This document shows positions 1 through 7,979 of a DNA stretch of 64,000 bases, piece after piece. The notes beneath the pieces are model-generated. The model was not told the origin of the DNA and did not search any database. It saw only the letters and a list, made by a program, of their open reading frames with translations. The translations under genes were made by a program, and so were the position numbers. The stretch comes from Pedobacter kyonggii (GTDB lineage: Bacteria; Bacteroidota; Bacteroidia; Sphingobacteriales; Sphingobacteriaceae). Within the stretch, counting starts at the first letter, position 1; every line of letters begins with the position of its first letter. The DNA lies in the NCBI RefSeq assembly GCF_004310665.1, contig NZ_SIXF01000006.1, forward strand, positions 124,001 to 188,000. The letters run 5' to 3'.

Positions 1-1161
1 TTTATTAATTTGCGGGCTGGGAAAGGCAAAAAGCCTTAGGTACCCGTTATTAGCGATCATTGCCGACCATTGTATTTTTTTATTGGCATGCCACTGCCAT
101 TGCAGGCCTGGCTCAAGGCCGTTAAATTCATCGCTTTCTGATGGTGTGGAAATTGGATGAGGTCCTGAAACCGATGGTTTAGTGTAGACAGAAACCGGTT
201 CTCCTATTCCATTGCCATCCGCATCTGAGCCGATAATAGGCCAGTCTTTCTTCCAGGTTACAGGCTGAAGGTGAACTACACGACCATAAAGTCCCTTGTC
301 CTGAAAATGAAGGAACCAATATTCGTCCTTTGGCGTACGGATTAAAGCCCCCTGATGGGGACCGTTGATCGCTGTTTTACCCTGCTCCATAACCTTACGT
401 TCCTCATATGGACCATATATATTTTTTGAGCGCATTACAAGCTGCCAGCCAGTTGCCACTCCTCCGGCAGGCGCAAAAAGGTAATAATACCCGTTACGTT
501 TATAAAATTTAGGTCCTTCTACTGTATGGTTTTTGCCATGTCCATCAAAAACGTGTTTTCCCTCATCTTCTACCTGGGTACCATCACTGTTCATCTTGAA
601 AACGGTTAACAGGCTATTTACACCAGCCCTGCTTGCTGCCCATGCTACAGCCAGATAAGTCTGTCCATCATCATCAAAGAATACACTTGGATCGATAATC
701 CCCTTGCCTTTAAGGATAAGTACAGGTTTTCCCCAGCTTCCAAGGGGATTTTTGGTCCTGACCATAAAAATCCCATAATCGGGATCCGGATAATAGATCC
801 TGAACTCTCCCTTATGGTAATTTATACTGGGTGCCCAAACGCCCTTTCCGTGTTGAGGAATATCATAGACTTCAGCTGGTTCCTGGATTTTGAGTACATG
901 GTTAACCAATGTCCAGTTTACCAGGTCCTTTGAATGCAAAATAGGAAGTCCTGGAATACAATTGAAGCTTGATGCCGTCATATAATAATCCTCTCCGACC
1001 CTAATCGCGTCGGGATCGGAATAATCCGCATGTATAACCGGATTTTTATATGTTCCGTTCCCCAGGTCGGCAGTCCATACCTTTGATAGATTATCCTGAC
1101 CATAAGCCAGATACGCACCTAAAATTAAAAGTATGATTAAAGAATATTGTAGTATTTTCAT
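1..1161 (-). CDS. Glycoside hydrolase family 43 protein, secreted (3' end beyond the window)
   Basis: The ATG at 1159-1161 opens 387 codons that run off the left edge, so the C-terminus is missing. The product begins with a Sec signal peptide (MKILQYSLIILLILGAYLAYG) followed by the five-bladed propeller of GH43. The three catalytic acids of the family are recognisable: the base Asp in HADYSDPDAI (about residue 48), the pKa-modulating Asp in IIDPSVFFDDDG and the proton-donor Glu in HTVEGPKFY. A segment after about residue 340 (SESDEFNGLEPGLQWQW) is the start of the beta-sandwich domain usual in large GH43 xylosidase/arabinofuranosidase-type enzymes. It probably trims side chains or oligosaccharides in the periplasm or at the surface. 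It lies downstream of GH88 and ROK genes on the same strand, as in a polysaccharide utilisation locus. The exact substrate cannot be read from sequence alone. Confidence 0.9.
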   Translation of the reverse strand, partial: MKILQYSLIILLILGAYLAYGQDNLSKVWTADLGNGTYKNPVIHADYSDPDAIRVGEDYYMTASSFNCIPGLPILHSKDLVNWTLVNHVLKIQEPAEVYDIPQHGKGVWAPSINYHKGEFRIYYPDPDYGIFMVRTKNPLGSWGKPVLILKGKGIIDPSVFFDDDGQTYLAVAWAASRAGVNSLLTVFKMNSDGTQVEDEGKHVFDGHGKNHTVEGPKFYKRNGYYYLFAPAGGVATGWQLVMRSKNIYGPYEERKVMEQGKTAINGPHQGALIRTPKDEYWFLHFQDKGLYGRVVHLQPVTWKKDWPIIGSDADGNGIGEPVSVYTKPSVSGPHPISTPSESDEFNGLEPGLQWQWHANKKIQWSAMIANNGYLRLFAFPSPQINK

Positions 1162-1437
1162 TTTTACATCATTATTTTCTTTAGGGAGTGATTCATCCCA
1201 TTTACGGTTATTTTGTAATGCTGAAACCTGAGTAGAGTTCCTAAATTCATTATGAGCACCAATTTTATTAAAATATTGTGAGCGAGACCGTTGAATTAAG
1301 TCTCGGTTTTCCGGTTGCAACAGGCATATGGGTCTACTAAAACTAAATATGAAAAATGGCTACCAGAAATTAAATCAGACGTCCCGCCCAGCAATATTCC
1401 GCAAAGAGAGCTACATGGTTATTATTATACTAAAGGT

Positions 1438-2646
1438 TTAATTTAGCTTCATCCCTTTTTGAAGTTTTTCCAGTCTCAACAGCGCTTCTATGTAATAATA
1501 ATCTGCATATATAATCGATGTATCAATTTCAGATCCATTGGGCTTATGCCCTGTTGAATGTAAAAGAAAGGCCGAATTCTTATTTCTACTCTGGTACGCT
1601 GATGAAGAAAGGGAAGCCAGCATGAGTGTCGCAGCTCTCCTGTATTTTTGTGATTTCGCTTTGTCCTTAACAAAAGTGGAAAGCTCTAAAAGCCCTGATG
1701 CGACCACTGCTGCTGATGATGCATCTTTGGGGGCATTGGGGATAGAAGGATCATTAAAATCCCAATAAGGAATTTCATCTGCAGGCAGTTTTGCCAGATA
1801 AACGTCGCTTACCTTTTGGGCAAATTCAAGAAATGCAGCATTACCTGTTTCGCGGAAACACATGGTATATCCGTAAATGGCCCACGACTGGCCACGTGCC
1901 CACATTGAATTATCGGCATATCCCTGGTGGGTTAGTCCTTTGATTTTTTTCCCTGTCTCCCGGTCGTAGATTACCGCATGGTATGCAGAATAGTCAGGTC
2001 TGAAATGATTCTTCATGGTTACCTCGGCATGTGAAAAAGCGATATCATATAATCTTTTCTCTCCCCCGTTCCGGGATGCCCAAAAAAGCATTTCCAGATT
2101 AATCATGTTATCAATAATGGTATTATGCTGTGGCCATTGCATTCCGGGAACCTCCCTCGGCCATGACAGGATTGTTCCAACCTTTGGGTTAAACAGGGTG
2201 GCCAGGGTATCGGCTGTTTTGAGTATAATCTCTTTATATTCAGAATTTTTGGTAAGCCTATATCCGTTGCCATAACTGTTAAATATCTGGAAGCCCAGGT
2301 CATGGTCGAAAGCTGAGTGCTGCGAAAGAGGTATAAGCGCTGAGGAAAAAGCCACTGCTTCAGTAAGAAACGTTTTTGATTTTGTTGCTTCATAGCTATA
2401 CCATAGTATTCCAGGCCAAAAACCACTGCACCAGTCCTTATAACCCACAAACTTCCATTCAGATGAACCGGGAACAATACTCCTTGGAATATTATTTCCA
2501 TGATAAGGAATAATTCTCAATGTTTTTTTTACCTGTTCTGTACAATAAGCCAACTGCCTGGCCGCATTAATCTGCGCAGAAGCAGTTCTGCCGGAGAAAA
2601 ATAGTAAGGTAATTATGGCAAAAGCTGTATATCTCATGTTGTGCAT
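1438..2646 (-). CDS. GH88 unsaturated glucuronyl hydrolase, secreted
   Basis: A 402-residue protein with a Sec signal peptide (second Met at 2637, MRYTAFAIITLLFFSG, is an equally good start). It matches family 88 (alpha6/alpha6 barrel) over its full length. The two aspartates that correspond to Asp88 and Asp149 of Bacillus GL1 UGL are visible in HDLGF (near residue 115) and IIDNMINLEMLFWA (near 178), and the motif DNSMWARGQSWAIYGY is also typical. These enzymes hydrate the 4,5-unsaturated uronic acid left at the non-reducing end by polysaccharide lyases. The gene sits 276 bp before the GH43 gene and behind a sugar kinase, which points to a uronic-acid-containing glycan such as pectin, glucuronoxylan or a glycosaminoglycan; which one is not settled. 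Confidence 0.9.
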   Translation of the reverse strand: MHNMRYTAFAIITLLFFSGRTASAQINAARQLAYCTEQVKKTLRIIPYHGNNIPRSIVPGSSEWKFVGYKDWCSGFWPGILWYSYEATKSKTFLTEAVAFSSALIPLSQHSAFDHDLGFQIFNSYGNGYRLTKNSEYKEIILKTADTLATLFNPKVGTILSWPREVPGMQWPQHNTIIDNMINLEMLFWASRNGGEKRLYDIAFSHAEVTMKNHFRPDYSAYHAVIYDRETGKKIKGLTHQGYADNSMWARGQSWAIYGYTMCFRETGNAAFLEFAQKVSDVYLAKLPADEIPYWDFNDPSIPNAPKDASSAAVVASGLLELSTFVKDKAKSQKYRRAATLMLASLSSSAYQSRNKNSAFLLHSTGHKPNGSEIDTSIIYADYYYIEALLRLEKLQKGMKLN

Positions 2647-2800
2647 ACTACCTAGACAACAAATACATCAAGATATACTCATTAAATTCGAAATCATAGT
2701 ATAGGTTTATGCCTATACTATTCGAAATAACTACATATTTCTGTTGGCAGCAGAAAGTACCTATCTCAAATCACAAGGATAAGATAATGTGAGCATTCTT

Positions 2801-3691
2801 TTATGAAGCCAAAATTTCAGTTGCCTGTGAGTAAGCAGCACCAAGCATTGCAGCATCTTCCCATAATGCGGTTATCCTCAATTCGGCCCGAATTCCCTGC
2901 TGACGGAGTGCATTCTGGGTCTTGTTCAGAAACAAAGGGTGTGCTTTGGCAATATTTCCTCCAATGATGACCACTTCTGCATCGTGCGCTTTGATAAAAG
3001 GAAAAAGAAAGTCTGCAAGGCTTCTGGAAAAATCATTAAAAAGTACAGGCACCATAGGATCACTTTCATATAGATCGACAAGCGCTTTTGTATCTTTTAC
3101 TTTCTTTCCGGAGAGTTCTTCATAACGTTTCACAAACCATCTGGTGGAAATATAATCTTCTGCTATCCCGTGCTTAAACGAACTCACCCCAAGATTTGCA
3201 TCGGTGGTTTTCCCCGCAATACTCACGGCCGATCCCAGGCCAGTACCCAATGTGATCCCTATCGCCCTATTGAATCCCAAAGCATTGCCGCCATTAACTT
3301 CTCCATGGAGAAAGGCTTCTGCATCATTTCTAAAAATAATATTCTCCGGCAACAGTCCCAGCTGCTCGATCAAAACAGCCTTAATATCTGTAAGGTACAG
3401 GGATTCATATTTGTTCATATTCTTGATCAACGATATCCCATTTACATAATCGAACGGACCAGGCATGGCAATTCCCAAAAGTATCTCGCCTGAGGAATAG
3501 TTCCCGATAATATTTTTAAGTACGGTGATCCACGAGGCTAATATATCTTCCTTTGTGCCGTGTGTATTAACGTGGCTACGCACACGTGAGTGATCTACCA
3601 CTGAATGTGACCTAAAATCAATGATTGCAGCTGTAATGTGTGAGCCACCGATATCAACACCTATCACAAGTGGCTTTATTTTTTTATTCAT
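2801..3691 (-). CDS. ROK family sugar kinase
   Basis: A 296-residue cytoplasmic protein of the ROK (repressor, ORF, kinase) family. The N-terminal phosphate loop IGVDIGGSHITAAIID, the second loop GIAMPGPFDYVNG, the catalytic Asp in FRNDAEAFLHGE and the adenosine-binding GITLGTGLGSA are all present. No DNA-binding domain is attached, so it is a kinase rather than a NagC-type repressor. The zinc-binding CxCGxxGC motif of most ROK members is absent, and the protein contains no cysteine at all. It probably phosphorylates a hexose or aminosugar released by the neighbouring GH43/GH88 enzymes. About 150 bp separate it from the GH88 gene on the same strand, so co-transcription is possible. Confidence 0.85.
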   Translation of the reverse strand: MNKKIKPLVIGVDIGGSHITAAIIDFRSHSVVDHSRVRSHVNTHGTKEDILASWITVLKNIIGNYSSGEILLGIAMPGPFDYVNGISLIKNMNKYESLYLTDIKAVLIEQLGLLPENIIFRNDAEAFLHGEVNGGNALGFNRAIGITLGTGLGSAVSIAGKTTDANLGVSSFKHGIAEDYISTRWFVKRYEELSGKKVKDTKALVDLYESDPMVPVLFNDFSRSLADFLFPFIKAHDAEVVIIGGNIAKAHPLFLNKTQNALRQQGIRAELRITALWEDAAMLGAAYSQATEILAS

Positions 3692-3983
3692 TTAGTTGAA
3701 GTATTTTTTCCTGACGCTATCTATACCGTATTAACAGTATTTACCATATGAACAGAGACATAAAAATCGCTGTTCAATACTCTTTCAGCTTTTATTTCGT
3801 AAAGTCATCACTACCATATTATAGCCGCTCCCACCCATGCCCAATGTCATTAAGTTGAACACTGCGGTCGTCACCCTGTCCAAAGGACTCCTGTGGAGAT
3901 CGTAGTCGAAGACTTCTTGAGATTGATGAACCGCAAATAAATGCCCTTCGACTACGCTACCATTGACAGATTCAAAAGAAAGG

Positions 3984-4082
3984 TCGTCATTGCGAGGAGG
4001 AACGACGAAGCAATCTTTTATGCTAGTGATCCTTGCCATAAAGATTGCTTCGTCGGCTGAAAAAGCCTTCTCGCAATGACGA
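3984..4082. repeat. REP-like palindromic intergenic repeat (family A)
   Basis: Outer arms TCGTCATTGCGAG (3984-3996) and its reverse complement (4070-4082) enclose a second pair, 4003-4018 and 4040-4055 (core GAAGCAATCTTT). The same core recurs as a 24-bp perfect palindrome at 53992-54078. It lies in the 658-bp spacer 3692-4349, which otherwise holds a related stretch around 3880-3960 (GTAGTCGAAG / CTTCGACTACG) and no convincing gene. Confidence 0.8.
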
Positions 4083-4123
4083 TAATCTGAGGGGATTTAA
4101 TCTTTTAAATTCTCCTGTCATTT

Positions 4124-4149
4124 ATATTGATTTTTATACAATAAATTAT
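4124..4149. repeat. 26-bp dispersed repeat, copy 1
   Basis: The 26 bases at 4124-4149 (starting ATATTGATTTTTATAC) are identical to 55651-55676, where they also lie beside palindromic repeats in a spacer. The rest of 4150-4349 shows no gene. Confidence 0.7.
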
Positions 4150-4349
4150 CCAGCAGAGTGACATCTTCTTGCGATTTATCCCTTAGCTTAACGATGTTGC
4201 CCCCATGCCACGAATATTCTATCCTTATCTTGCACTTTTTACTTACAAAGCCCATTAAAAATGCCAATCAGGTTCAGGAAACAGATACATAGCTGGCAAT
4301 TCCCTTATCATCCCCATATAGAGTGCTGCTACCATAATTTTTTCTAAAA

Positions 4350-5360
4350 TTAAATCAATTCTCTATGTTCCATCAGGTAAGCCAATGCTTCCCTTACTGC
4401 CTGTTGGCTATCTTTCGGATTAAATTCTAATTCGTTTCTTGACTTCGAAATATCAAAATCCTGTTGTAATCCTGAAAACATAGCAATTTCTTTAGTGGTA
4501 AGCAGTGGAGGTTTTCCACTTATTTTACTTGAAAGCTCCATAAAACCTGCAATAGCATACAAAATAAACTTTGGCACAGTTCCAGGTACTTTTATTTTCA
4601 ATTCAGGATAAAGTTTTTGTGCCAATTTAGTTGTATCGGTAATGGTCAGACATTTTTCGTTGGCAAGGATATAACGCTCACCAGACCGGCCTTTCTGTGC
4701 AGCAAGATAACAGCCTTCTGCTACATCTTTAACATCTACCCAGTTCAGCGTAATCTTGGTATCCATAGGGATTTGCTTGTTAAGAATCAGTTTTAGCACA
4801 TTATAGGAAACATTCAGTGGAAGAAACGCTTCACCTCCTATCATTGCTCCGGGCATAACCGATACCAGTTCTATACCGAATTCTCTTGCCAGGTCAAAAG
4901 CCAGCTTTTCACCATCATTCTTGGAATTGTAGTACATATCCCTTCGGTCGGAATTGTATCCGTTGCTTTCTTTTGTCGGAAGATTGGTATAGTCCAGCGC
5001 AGCAATGGAACTCACATAGACGATTCTTTTTACGCCCGCCTCTGCAGCTGCTTCTATCGTATTCCGGGTGCCCAGCATATTCACATCATAGATTTCTTCC
5101 TTGGGATTTTTAGCCCACAGCTTGAAGGCAGCGCCTACTGCAAAAAAAGTATCAACATGCTGCAGTGCGCGCTTAAAGGAAGCTTTATCCGTTATATCTG
5201 CCTGAACGACCTCGCAGTTCAGATCTTTGAAACATTCTTTGCTTTTGATATTACGGACTGAAGCCCTTACCGGAATCCCTTTTTCGATTAACAGCCTTAC
5301 AAGGTTGTTGCCTAAATGCCCATTGGCACCAGATACCAGTACCATTTTTTTATCTGTCAT
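4350..5360 (-). CDS. NAD-dependent epimerase/dehydratase family (extended SDR)
   Basis: The start is placed at the ATG 5358-5360 (MTDKKMVLVSGANGHLG) because the Rossmann motif begins eight residues later; an upstream in-frame Met at 5414 would add 18 residues without domain character. The 336-residue product shows the nucleotide loop SGANGHLG (GxxGxxG), VQADITD, the YVSSIAAL strand and the catalytic pair in MYYNSKNDGEK (YxxxK). This places it with the extended SDRs of the dihydroflavonol-reductase/3-beta-HSD-like type; the substrate cannot be told. It lies 64 bp downstream of the Crp-type regulator gene on the same strand and may be its target. Confidence 0.85.
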   Translation of the reverse strand: MTDKKMVLVSGANGHLGNNLVRLLIEKGIPVRASVRNIKSKECFKDLNCEVVQADITDKASFKRALQHVDTFFAVGAAFKLWAKNPKEEIYDVNMLGTRNTIEAAAEAGVKRIVYVSSIAALDYTNLPTKESNGYNSDRRDMYYNSKNDGEKLAFDLAREFGIELVSVMPGAMIGGEAFLPLNVSYNVLKLILNKQIPMDTKITLNWVDVKDVAEGCYLAAQKGRSGERYILANEKCLTITDTTKLAQKLYPELKIKVPGTVPKFILYAIAGFMELSSKISGKPPLLTTKEIAMFSGLQQDFDISKSRNELEFNPKDSQQAVREALAYLMEHRELI

Positions 5361-5424
5361 AATTATTGATTTTAAATGCTGTGGCAAAGTTGAACTTTGC
5401 AGATTTAAAACCACTTCACAAATG

Positions 5425-6000
5425 TTACCTAATGATCTTCTTTCTAATTCGGCTCAGACTTTTAGGGTTCATCCCAAGAAAAGACGCAATGTATTGCATA
5501 GGAACATTCTGGAGAACTTCGGGGTACTGGTTCATCATTTTTAAATAACGCTGTTCCGCATCAAGGGTAGCCAGCTCCCTGGCACGTGTTTCATTATAGG
5601 ATAAAGCTTGTTGAAATACCAAAAAGCTAAAGTCCTTAAAAGTAGGGCTCTGCTGTATAAGCTGATCAAGATCTGCTTTACTGATGCGCAAAAGTTCACA
5701 TTCGGTAATACATTCCAGATTTTCATCTGACTTTTTCTGGTTCGTAAAATCAGCATAGGAGGTAATGAAACCAGGCGGACAGTTTATATGCGTTGTAACC
5801 TCATCGCCCTTATCATTGTAATGGAATAGTCTTGCAAAACCTGAAACCACGAAATATAGATGCCCAGGTACCTTTCCTTCTTCTTCGATTATCCGGTTTT
5901 TCGGATATCTCACCGGTTCAAAGTACTCTATGCACAAATCGCTATCCCGGTTAGAAAGTTGTAGGCTTTTTGTAATAAGACTTATAAGTTGACCGTGCAT
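5425..6000 (-). CDS. Crp/Fnr family transcriptional regulator
   Basis: The ATG at 5998-6000 (MHGQLISLITKS) is preferred over the in-frame Met at 6021, giving 191 residues. Residues 20-115 form a cyclic-nucleotide-binding-type jelly roll (EEEGKVPGHLYFVVSGFARLF) and the C-terminus has a winged helix-turn-helix (PMQYIASFLGMNPKSLSRIRKKI). The effector-binding residues of true CRP are not obvious, as is normal for the many small Bacteroidota members of this family. It precedes the epimerase gene and may control it. The 355-bp spacer upstream (6001-6356) holds only a hairpin at 6167-6195. Confidence 0.87.
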   Translation of the reverse strand: MHGQLISLITKSLQLSNRDSDLCIEYFEPVRYPKNRIIEEEGKVPGHLYFVVSGFARLFHYNDKGDEVTTHINCPPGFITSYADFTNQKKSDENLECITECELLRISKADLDQLIQQSPTFKDFSFLVFQQALSYNETRARELATLDAEQRYLKMMNQYPEVLQNVPMQYIASFLGMNPKSLSRIRKKIIR

Positions 6001-6166
6001 GGTACAAAGATAAAAAAACAATGCTGATCAATCCCAAATGAAACCTGTTCCAGACTTTTAGGAGAAAAGAAAGTGCCAGAACTTAGCCAACGAAAAGCAA
6101 TAACCGATTCGTGTTGATCTGATACTGCCTGGTGCATAAGATGAATGCCAGAATAGGCAGATAAAA

Positions 6167-6204
6167 GCCATCTCATAATCAAATTACGAGATGGCTCCTT
6201 TTTT
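6167..6204. terminator. Hairpin with flanking A/T runs downstream of susD
   Basis: GCCATCTC (6167-6174) pairs with GAGATGGC (6188-6195), with inner TAAT/ATTA. Six T follow on the plus strand (6199-6204) and four T on the minus strand side. It lies about 160 bp after the susD stop and may end that transcript, or act in both directions. Confidence 0.5.
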
Positions 6205-6356
6205 GTTAATTCAGTTACCCGTTTAAAGCTCTACAAGAGCTGAATAACAGCATTTTATGCATGCAACATTTGGTTTCTCAAGCGGGCTGGCTATTGTTTT
6301 TAACTTTACAAAGCCCAATGACTATATTTTGATTTTTTTGCCATTACGTTGTGCTA

Positions 6357-7979
6357 TTAATTCCAATCACTACCGATATCCTTACCAACATTGGGATTTG
6401 CATTCTTTTCTGATAGCGGGATAGGCAATAAAACATTTTTATCCTGAAAAGGTTGGGTACCATCTTCTATCTGCCTTTGCGAATTAATGGTCTGCTTAGC
6501 TATGCCCCAGCGTATCAGATCAAAATAACGGGACTGTTCGCCGGTCAGTTCCAATTGTCTTTCGCGCATCAGAATGGCCATGGCTTGAGGCTGGCTGCCC
6601 AAACTGATATAAAGCGGTGCATTAACGCTTGGCCTGCTGCGCACCTGGTTAATCAGTGCCAATGGCTGTGCCCCGGTATTACCCTGCTGTATGTAAGCCT
6701 CGGCAAGCATCAGCAATACATCTGCATAACGGATCACCTGCCCGTTGATACCGCTTTGCGGACCACCGAAGCTTGCTACTTTATTATAATACTCATATTT
6801 TAAATATTTGTATCCGGCTGAAGCATAGGGAAAGGCTACCGGCCCGCTTGCGCATTGCTGGCAATATTGAGTTTGCCCCCCACTTGCAGCATCTCCATAA
6901 AAAGTATAAGCCGCACGTGGATCAACATAAGTGGCATTGGTTTGTGGGTTGGTGTAAGTAAAAGCTTTAACCGCCGTAGTGGTAATAAACACATTATTCC
7001 AATCGTTAAAGCCATATTCCTGCGCGCGGGCAGAGTGGCTTGCTTTCCCACCCCATGTTTCCTGACCGCCAAACGGGGCATACTGGTTACCGATACCCCA
7101 ATCGGTCCAGGCCTGGTTCATTACCTGAAAAATGGTTTCCGTGTTAAGGGTCGTATTATTCTGATTTGGATCATCAAATAGGTTATTATATTCAGGTGCC
7201 AGCGCATAGGTGTATGGTGCCTGGGTCAGTTTGCTTAATTCAGTAACAGCATCGCCCCATTTTTTTTCGTACAGGTATGACTTACCAAGCAATGCAACCG
7301 CAGCACCGCGGGTAGCACGCCCTAAACTGGCTGTAGCATGTGAAATAGGAAGGTCAACTTGTGCTTCTTTTAAATCCTGTTCAATAAAGGCCCATACATC
7401 TGCTACAGCAGCACGGGGCAGGTTAATTTCTTCTGCTGTTGGCAGCGGGATATATTCTTTACGCAAGGGTACACGTCCGTACAGGTTAACTAGATTGAAA
7501 TAAGCATAAGCCCTCAAAAATTTAGCCTCGGCAATATATTGCTTTTGATTGGTCTGTTCGGTTGCATTGGCAGGAGCCCATGCCTGGGCACGGTTAATCA
7601 CAACGTTCGAACGCATTACCATTCGGTATAACGAAGACCACATGGCTTCTAACTGCGGTTGGTTCGGAGCAAAATTATATTGTGCCAGCGCCAAAAGATC
7701 CCCCTGAAGTGGCTGGGCATTTTTGGCATCGTAACCCAACAGGTCAAAAATATAATACCATTCCCGCGCCCACAAACCAGAATGCAATAAAGTAGCGTAG
7801 CTGGCTATCACGGCTTGGTTTATTGCTGCATCGCTTGTAAAATAAGTGTCATAGGTATATGCACTTTTATTCTGTAAATCCAAATCCTTCTTACATCCCC
7901 CGGTTGCAATCATTAAAACTACAACAATCAGATATTTTATATATTTTTTCATCATTATATCTTTAATATTTTTCATCAT
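6357..7979 (-). CDS. SusD/RagB family nutrient-binding outer-membrane lipoprotein
   Basis: A 540-residue SusD-like protein. The lipoprotein signal is clearest from Met10 (7952): MKKYIKYLIVVVLMIATGGC followed by KKD, a Bacteroidota surface-export type signal. The upstream ATG at 7979 overlaps the stop of the susC gene (TAATG), so translational coupling is possible and either start may be used. The N-terminal region holds the TPR-like helices (AEAKFLRAYAYFNLVNLYG), and the C-terminus has the family pattern RYADVLLMLAEAYIQQGN ... ERQLELTGEQSRYFDLIRWG. It caps the SusC pore and captures an oligosaccharide or other ligand. Confidence 0.93.
   Translation of the reverse strand: MMKNIKDIMMKKYIKYLIVVVLMIATGGCKKDLDLQNKSAYTYDTYFTSDAAINQAVIASYATLLHSGLWAREWYYIFDLLGYDAKNAQPLQGDLLALAQYNFAPNQPQLEAMWSSLYRMVMRSNVVINRAQAWAPANATEQTNQKQYIAEAKFLRAYAYFNLVNLYGRVPLRKEYIPLPTAEEINLPRAAVADVWAFIEQDLKEAQVDLPISHATASLGRATRGAAVALLGKSYLYEKKWGDAVTELSKLTQAPYTYALAPEYNNLFDDPNQNNTTLNTETIFQVMNQAWTDWGIGNQYAPFGGQETWGGKASHSARAQEYGFNDWNNVFITTTAVKAFTYTNPQTNATYVDPRAAYTFYGDAASGGQTQYCQQCASGPVAFPYASAGYKYLKYEYYNKVASFGGPQSGINGQVIRYADVLLMLAEAYIQQGNTGAQPLALINQVRSRPSVNAPLYISLGSQPQAMAILMRERQLELTGEQSRYFDLIRWGIAKQTINSQRQIEDGTQPFQDKNVLLPIPLSEKNANPNVGKDIGSDWN

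Noticed and set aside
3785-4039. 84-codon minus-strand ORF in the spacer after the ROK gene
   Set aside because: Its first third is a translation of the family A palindrome and the rest is repeat DNA; no domain and no start context.
5982-6182. 66-codon minus-strand ORF overlapping the Crp gene start
   Set aside because: It overlaps the regulator's beginning in another frame and has no protein-like features.
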